Assembly (NCBI RefSeq): GCF_019968765.1
Contig: NZ_CP074149.1
Span: 1,302,001-1,366,000 of the forward strand
Direction of reading: 5' to 3'
From: Enterobacter sp. JBIWA008
GTDB lineage: Bacteria > Pseudomonadota > Gammaproteobacteria > Enterobacterales > Enterobacteriaceae
DNA length: 64,000 nt
In this document: positions 59,144 to 64,000 of the stretch, piece by piece
Layout: each line of letters opens with the position of its first letter
How positions within the stretch are numbered: position 1 is the first letter of the stretch
Notes under the pieces: model-generated
Databases searched by the model: none
Told to the model about the DNA's origin: nothing
Seen by the model: only the letters and a program-made list of their open reading frames with translations
Position numbers and translations under genes: made by a program

Positions 59144-59264
59144 CACCTTTTTCAACGAAAATAGCCGGAATGTGACTGTTTGGTTAGGTTGCGAACAGCG
59201 TGGCCGAATATTCGGCAATTATTGGTTATTAATCAGATTTAGGCGGTGAAATGTGAGGCAAAAA

Positions 59265-59289
59265 AATCAGGCCCCTGAGGGGCCTGATT
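59265..59289 (-). terminator. Terminator of asnB
   Basis: AATCAGGCCCC-TGA-GGGGCCTGATT, an 11-bp stem, followed on the minus strand by TTTTTTT counting outward. 13 bases after the asnB stop. Confidence 0.9.
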
Positions 59290-59302
59290 GCGATCTGAGT
59301 GA

Positions 59303-60967
59303 TTATTTGTAGGCTGACTGGTGAACGCCTACCGCGCGTCCTGATGGATCGTTCATGGATTTGAACGATTCATCCCATTCTATTGCTTTGGCAGACGAAC
59401 AGGCGACGGACGGGCCACCCGGTACACACTCGGCAGCACTCGGCACCGGGAACAGCTCTTCAAAAATTTCACGGTACAAATAGGCCTCTTTCGAGCCCGG
59501 CGTGTTGTAAGGGAAGCGGAAGCTTGCGGTTTCCAGCTGTTGGTCTGAAACCTGTTTCGCCGCGACCTCTTTCAGGGTGTCGATCCAGCTATAACCTACT
59601 CCATCGGAGAACTGCTCTTTCTGACGCCATGCCACGCTCGCCGGCAGGTAGGATTCAAAACATTCACGCAGGATATGTTTTTCCATTTTGCCGTTGCCGC
59701 ACATCTTGTCCTGAGGGTTAATGCGCATCGCCACGTCGAGGAATTTCTTATCCAGGAACGGTACGCGCGCTTCCACGCCCCAGGCCGACATCGCTTTGTT
59801 GGCACGCGCACAGTCGAACATGTGCAACGCCTGAAGCTTACGCACGGTTTCTTCATGCAGCTCTTTAGCGTTTGGCGCTTTGTGGAAGTACAGGTAGCCG
59901 CCAAACACTTCGTCCGAACCTTCACCTGAGAGCACCATCTTGATGCCCATCGCTTTGATCTTACGCGACATCAGGTACATCGGCGTTGAGGCGCGGATGG
60001 TGGTCACGTCATAGGTTTCGATGTGATAGATCACATCGCGGATCGCATCCAGACCTTCCTGCACGGTGAAATGAATTTCATGGTGCACGGTGCCGAGGTG
60101 GTTCGCCACTTCCTGAGCAGCTTTCAGGTCAGGTGCACCTTCCAGGCCAACCGCAAAAGAGTGCAGCTGTGGCCACCAGGCTTCTGAGCGCTCCTGATCT
60201 TCCACGCGACGGGCCGCGAATTTCTTGGTGATCGCGGAGATCACGGAGGAGTCCAGACCTCCGGAGAGCAGCACGCCGTACGGCACGTCGGACATCAGGT
60301 GGCTTTTCACGGAATCTTCCAGAGCCTGACGCAGTTCGGCTTTGTCCGTGACGTTGTCTTTTACCGCATCATAGTCGAACCAGTCACGCTGGTAATAGGA
60401 ACGGATCTCGCCGTCTTTGCTCCACAGATAGCTGCCCGCCGGGAACTCTTTAATGGTGCGGCAGACCGGCACCAGGGCTTTCATTTCAGAGGCAACGTAG
60501 AAGTTGCCATGCTCATCGTGGCCCATGTACAGCGGGATAATGCCGATGTGGTCACGGCCAATCAGGTAAGCATCTTTTTCGCTGTCGTACAGGGCGAAGG
60601 CAAACATTCCCTGCAGGTCGTCCAGGAACTCGGGCCCTTTCTCCTGATACAGCGCCAGGATCACTTCACAGTCAGAACCGGTCTGGAACGCGTAGCGGTC
60701 GTCGTATTCGGCGCGCAGGGCCTGGTGGTTATAGATTTCACCGTTGACAGCCAGCGCGTGCGTTTTTTTCTCGTTATACAGCGGCTGTGCACCGGCGTTG
60801 ACGTCAACAATAGACAGACGTTCGTGAGCCAGAATCGCTTTGTCACTGGCGTAAACGCCTGACCAGTCCGGGCCGCGATGGCGCATCAGGCGGGATAGTT
60901 CGAGTGCTTTTTTACGCAGTTCGCCCGCGTCAGTTTTAATATCCAGTACGCCAAAAATTGAACACAT
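59303..60967 (-). CDS. asnB: Asparagine synthetase B (glutamine-hydrolysing)
   Basis: 554 residues, the E. coli length, from ATG 60967 (MCSIFGVLDI). Cys2 is the glutaminase nucleophile once Met1 is removed. The N-terminal Ntn-type glutaminase domain makes ammonia; the C-terminal synthetase domain has the PP-loop LLSGGLDSSVISA near 230 and uses ATP and aspartate. An ATG at 61042 is in frame but adds a tail. It stands alone after the tRNA operon. Confidence 0.97.
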   Translation of the reverse strand: MCSIFGVLDIKTDAGELRKKALELSRLMRHRGPDWSGVYASDKAILAHERLSIVDVNAGAQPLYNEKKTHALAVNGEIYNHQALRAEYDDRYAFQTGSDCEVILALYQEKGPEFLDDLQGMFAFALYDSEKDAYLIGRDHIGIIPLYMGHDEHGNFYVASEMKALVPVCRTIKEFPAGSYLWSKDGEIRSYYQRDWFDYDAVKDNVTDKAELRQALEDSVKSHLMSDVPYGVLLSGGLDSSVISAITKKFAARRVEDQERSEAWWPQLHSFAVGLEGAPDLKAAQEVANHLGTVHHEIHFTVQEGLDAIRDVIYHIETYDVTTIRASTPMYLMSRKIKAMGIKMVLSGEGSDEVFGGYLYFHKAPNAKELHEETVRKLQALHMFDCARANKAMSAWGVEARVPFLDKKFLDVAMRINPQDKMCGNGKMEKHILRECFESYLPASVAWRQKEQFSDGVGYSWIDTLKEVAAKQVSDQQLETASFRFPYNTPGSKEAYLYREIFEELFPVPSAAECVPGGPSVACSSAKAIEWDESFKSMNDPSGRAVGVHQSAYK

Positions 60968-61100
60968 AACCTTCTCCGTTAACCCTGTTGCTTTGTAATG
61001 TTGCTTGCTTATGAAAATGCCGCAAAGTGGCAGGGCGCGCAAGCGTTTTGCAGGCTAAAACGGAAATAGTGCAATCGTGATTGCGGAATAGTGAAAAAAG

Positions 61101-61147
61101 AGCACGTTATGAATTCTTTTATTGATGATTATTCAATAAAACGTGCT
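61101..61147. terminator. Long bulged inverted repeat between asnB and nagD
   Basis: Left arm AGCACG-TTATGAATTC-TTTTATTGA and right arm TCAATAAAACGTGCT pair over about 15 bases, with a ~9-nt bulge in the left arm. T-tracts lie on both sides (TTTTT right; TTTTTT on the minus strand to the left), as in bidirectional terminators. It would insulate the nag operon from asnB. Confidence 0.5.
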
Positions 61148-61190
61148 TTTTGTTAGATGGGGTTTTATTTGTGTAGGCCATAAATGAAAA

Positions 61191-61212
61191 AACCACGCCC
61201 TGAGGCGTGGTT
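61191..61212 (-). terminator. Terminator of nagD
   Basis: AACCACGCC-CTGA-GGCGTGGTT, a perfect 9-bp stem, followed on the minus strand by TTTTTC. Ends the nagBACD operon. Confidence 0.9.
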
Positions 61213-61217
61213 CGGAA

Positions 61218-61970
61218 TCAAATAATATCGATTTCGTCGACGGAGGGGTAAATCCAGCTCGGCCGGAACGGCATCGAATCAATATCATCAAGTTGAGAGA
61301 CGCCGGAGAGGACCAGAATTGTCTCCAGACCCGCCTGGAAACCGGCCAGAATATCGGTGCGCAGGTTATCGCCGACAATAACCGTTTCTTCAGAGTGCGC
61401 CTGCATCTTGTTGAGCGCGGCACGAATGATCCACGGGCTCGGTTTACCGACCACGAACGGCTGACGACCTGAGATTTTCTCGATACCGGCGCAGAGCGCG
61501 CCGCAGGCCGGATAAAAACCACGGCCGTGCGTATCCGGGTTGGTAGCGATAAAGCGCGCGCCGCTGGCGACAAAATATGCAGCTTTATGCATCATCTCCC
61601 AGTTAAAGGAACGCGTCTCGCCAACAATCACGAAGTCCGGGTTTACATCAGTGATGGTGAAGCCTGCTTTGTACAGCTCGTGGATCAGCGCACCTTCCCC
61701 CACTACGTAGGCTTTCTTTCCTTCCTGGCGCTTCAGAAAATCCGCTGTGGCCATCGCCGAGGTATAAAACACGCTGTCCGGGACGTCGACGCCTGCGGTG
61801 GCAAAACGGTTTGCCAGATCCTGACCGGTTTGGGAAGGGTAGTTCGTGAGCAGAACCAGTGGCATTCCTTTGTCGATAATGCGGTGAAGAAACTCCGCAG
61901 CACCCGGCACGGCGACGTTGTCGTGCATCAGCACGCCGTCGATATCACAAATTACGTTCTTAATGGTCAT
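61218..61970 (-). CDS. nagD: UMP phosphatase NagD
   Basis: 250 residues, as in E. coli. HAD-superfamily class IIA phosphatase that hydrolyses UMP and other nucleoside monophosphates. Motif I DIDGVLMHDN at residue 9, LLTNYPSQTG, VGKPSPWI and VGDNLRTDI (motif IV) are visible. Last gene of the nag operon, 45 bases after nagC. Its link to amino-sugar use is genetic; it is not required for GlcNAc breakdown. Confidence 0.96.
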   Translation of the reverse strand: MTIKNVICDIDGVLMHDNVAVPGAAEFLHRIIDKGMPLVLLTNYPSQTGQDLANRFATAGVDVPDSVFYTSAMATADFLKRQEGKKAYVVGEGALIHELYKAGFTITDVNPDFVIVGETRSFNWEMMHKAAYFVASGARFIATNPDTHGRGFYPACGALCAGIEKISGRQPFVVGKPSPWIIRAALNKMQAHSEETVIVGDNLRTDILAGFQAGLETILVLSGVSQLDDIDSMPFRPSWIYPSVDEIDII

Positions 61971-62015
61971 GGACAGTCCGACATCAAAAAAAGAAGGCGT
62001 TACTATAAGGTCCGA

Positions 62016-63236
62016 TCAACTTTCCAGCAAATGCTGCAGCAGAATTCCGTTAAGCATGGCGCGTTTGACCAGCGCGAATGCGCCAATCGCCGAACGATGG
62101 TCAAGCTTTGAACGAACAACCGGGAGATTCTGGCGGAATGCTTTCAGCGCCTGGGTGTTAATACAGCCTTCAATGGCGGGGAGTAGCACCTTTTCCGCTT
62201 CTACAATTTCACCGGCGATCACCACTTTTTGTGGGTTGAACAGGTTAATGGCGATGGCGATGGTTTTCCCCAGGTGGCGTCCTACCTGCTCGATCACTTC
62301 ACAGGCCAGCGCATCGCCTTTATTGGCGGCTTTGCAGATGGTTCCTATCTTGTAATCGTCCAGCGTGACGCGGCTTTGATAACCCTGCTCAAGGAGATGG
62401 CGAACGCGCTGCTCGATGGCCGTATTGGCGGCAATGGTTTCAAGGCAGCCGAAGTTGCCGCAGTGGCAGCGCTCCCCGAGGGGCTCAACCTGAATGTGGC
62501 CGATCTCGCCGACGTTACCGTTGCGACCAATAAAAATACGGCCGTTAGAGATAATACCGGCGCCCGTTCCGCGGTGAACGCGCACCAGAATAGAGTCTTC
62601 GCAGTCCTGGCTCGCACCAAAGTAGTGCTCTGCCAGTGCCAGAGAGCGAATGTCGTGGCCCACAAAGCAGGTTACTTTAAAACGCTTTTCCAGCGCGTCG
62701 ACCAACCCCCAGTTTTCAACCTGAATGTGCGGCATATATCGGATCACGCCGCTTTCCGGGTCGACCAGGCCGGGCAGAATCACGGAGATAGCAATAAGTT
62801 CGCGGATTTTGCGCTGACAGCTTTCAATAAACTGCGCGATGGTATTCAGCAGCGCATGCTCCAGCGTCTCCTGGGTGCGCTCCGGAAGAGGGTAGTGCTC
62901 TTCCGCAATCGCTTTACTGCTCAGATCGTACAGCGTGAGCGTGGTGTCATGACGGCCCAGCCGGACGCCAATTGCCTGAAAATTGCGGGTTTCGGTAATA
63001 ATGGAGATAGCGCGGCGGCCCCCGGTGGAGGCCTGCTGATCGACTTCTTTGATCAGACCGCGCTCAATGAGCTGGCGGGTAATTTTTGTCACGCTGGCGG
63101 GAGCAAGCTGGCTTTGTTCGGCTATTTGAATTCGCGAGATTGGTCCGTGCTGGTCAATCAGGCGGTATACCGCCGCACTGTTAAGTTGTTTAACGAGATC
63201 GACATTACCGATTTGAGCTTGTCCGCCAGGTGTCAT
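62016..63236 (-). CDS. nagC: N-acetylglucosamine repressor NagC
   Basis: 406 residues, as in E. coli. ROK-family repressor/activator controlling nagE-nagBACD and other genes; GlcNAc-6-P is the inducer. The N-terminal HTH is QIAEQSQLAPASVTKITRQL; the ROK zinc motif is CHCGNFGCLETIAAN around residue 247. Lies eight bases after nagA in the operon. Confidence 0.97.
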   Translation of the reverse strand: MTPGGQAQIGNVDLVKQLNSAAVYRLIDQHGPISRIQIAEQSQLAPASVTKITRQLIERGLIKEVDQQASTGGRRAISIITETRNFQAIGVRLGRHDTTLTLYDLSSKAIAEEHYPLPERTQETLEHALLNTIAQFIESCQRKIRELIAISVILPGLVDPESGVIRYMPHIQVENWGLVDALEKRFKVTCFVGHDIRSLALAEHYFGASQDCEDSILVRVHRGTGAGIISNGRIFIGRNGNVGEIGHIQVEPLGERCHCGNFGCLETIAANTAIEQRVRHLLEQGYQSRVTLDDYKIGTICKAANKGDALACEVIEQVGRHLGKTIAIAINLFNPQKVVIAGEIVEAEKVLLPAIEGCINTQALKAFRQNLPVVRSKLDHRSAIGAFALVKRAMLNGILLQHLLES

Positions 63237-63244
63237 ACTTTTAC

Positions 63245-64000
63245 TTACTCAGTGACGACCTCGTTACCATTAACGATGGTCTTAATAATTTTAAAATCGT
63301 GTGTGAATGCCGTCAGGTTTGCAACCATACCTGGTGCAATTCCGCCGAGCTGTTTATCCACGCCCATTGCGCGAGCCGGATAAAGGGTTGCCATACGCAG
63401 GACTTCATCAAGCGCAATTCCGCAATGTTCAACCAGGTTACGCACCCCTTCAATCATGGTCAAAGAGGAACCGCTCAGCGTACCGTTTTCATCCACACAC
63501 AGTCCATTGCGGTAGTATATTGTTTTACTGGCAAAAATGAACTGCTCAATATTTGCACCTGCCGGTGCGGTGGCATCCGTCACCAGACAAAGCTTGTCAC
63601 CTTTCAGCCGCTTAGCATTGCGAATGTTGGTGTAATCGACATGTAATCCGTCCGCAATTATGCCGCAGTAGACGTCTGGCTCATCCAGAATCGCCCCGAC
63701 CAGGCCCGGTTCACGGCCTGTGATATACGGCATAGCGTTGTAAAGGTGCGTTGCGAAGGTAATGCCCGCGCGGAAACCGGCTTTCGCCTCTTTCAGCGTC
63801 GCGTTAGAGTGCCCTGCTGAAACGATAATCCCGGCACCAGCCAGTTTGCTGATGACATCCGTACCCGTCATTTCAGGCGCTAGCGTCACTTTGGTGATCA
63901 CATCGGCGTTCGCACACAGGTAGTCAACCAGTTCCGCATCAGGTTTACGCACGTAATTCGGGTTATGCGTCCCTTTCTTGACCATATTCAGCCATGGCCC
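63245..64000 (-). CDS. nagA: N-acetylglucosamine-6-phosphate deacetylase NagA (3' part)
   Basis: C-terminal 251 residues of NagA; the frame is open past base 64000, so the start lies outside. Deacetylates GlcNAc-6-P to glucosamine-6-P, releasing acetate. Amidohydrolase motifs: [15 protein letters not shown] and [16 protein letters not shown] (metal-binding His residues), and [10 protein letters not shown] with the catalytic Asp. The frame continues upstream of an internal ATG at 63985 (GPWLN before it). Confidence 0.97.
   Translation of the reverse strand, partial: GPWLNMVKKGTHNPNYVRKPDAELVDYLCANADVITKVTLAPEMTGTDVISKLAGAGIIVSAGHSNATLKEAKAGFRAGITFATHLYNAMPYITGREPGLVGAILDEPDVYCGIIADGLHVDYTNIRNAKRLKGDKLCLVTDATAPAGANIEQFIFASKTIYYRNGLCVDENGTLSGSSLTMIEGVRNLVEHCGIALDEVLRMATLYPARAMGVDKQLGGIAPGMVANLTAFTHDFKIIKTIVNGNEVVTE

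Overview
The window reads as chromosome of a member of the Enterobacteriaceae close to Enterobacter. Gene order follows the E. coli ent-cst-ahp-lip-mrd-leuS-glt-asnB-nag segment almost gene for gene, and protein lengths match the E. coli orthologues. A complete methionine salvage (mtn) cluster, which E. coli K-12 lacks but Klebsiella/Enterobacter carry, is inserted. Genus is an inference from synteny; species cannot be settled from the sequence alone. The window starts inside entE and ends inside nagA.

Layout. 1-2.9 kb: the end of the enterobactin operon (entE'-entB-entA-entH). 3.0-5.4 kb: cstA-ybdD (pyruvate uptake). 5.4-7.0 kb: accessory RelE-like toxin/HTH antitoxin pair and an orphan short-chain dehydrogenase. 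7.0-19.2 kb: a methionine-salvage island with hcxA, a ribose-type ABC importer with a translationally coupled LVIVD beta-propeller gene, mtnK, mtnA, an SRPBCC gene, mtnD-mtnC-mtnB and mtnE. Three divergent promoter regions in the island carry tandem 8-bp repeats that match the MetJ operator. 19.5-26.3 kb: ybdO, a gene-free AT-rich stretch with a run of strong RNA hairpins, ahpCF, uspG, rnk, a flavin reductase and rna. 26.3-30.9 kb: dcuC, pagP, cspE, crcB, an intact ybeM, tatE. 31-46 kb: lipA, ybeF, lipB, ybeD, dacA, rlpA, mrdB, mrdA, rlmH, rsfS, nadD, holA, lptE, leuS. 46-57 kb: ybeL, rihA, gltIJKL with SroC, lnt, corC, ybeY, ybeZ, miaB. 57-64 kb: ubiF, the seven-tRNA operon metT-leuW-glnU-glnW-metU-glnV-glnX, asnB, nagD-nagC-nagA'.

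How it fits together. The most interesting unit is the 7-19 kb island. MtnK phosphorylates methylthioribose (MTR), MtnA isomerises it, MtnB, MtnC and MtnD convert it to the 2-oxo acid of methionine, and MtnE transaminates that to methionine. The adjacent uncharacterised ribose-family importer plus LVIVD propeller, placed behind a MetJ-like operator, is best explained as an uptake system for MTR or a related methylthio-pentose that feeds MtnK. This is inference, not demonstrated here. Other candidates for new biology are a structured RNA upstream of ahpC and two unlisted 28-29 residue membrane peptides, one of which has its ribosome-binding site locked in an 11-bp hairpin, as in type I toxin mRNAs. 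The rest of the window is conserved core genome: cell-shape and peptidoglycan genes, lipoylation, translation factors, glutamate uptake and tRNAs.
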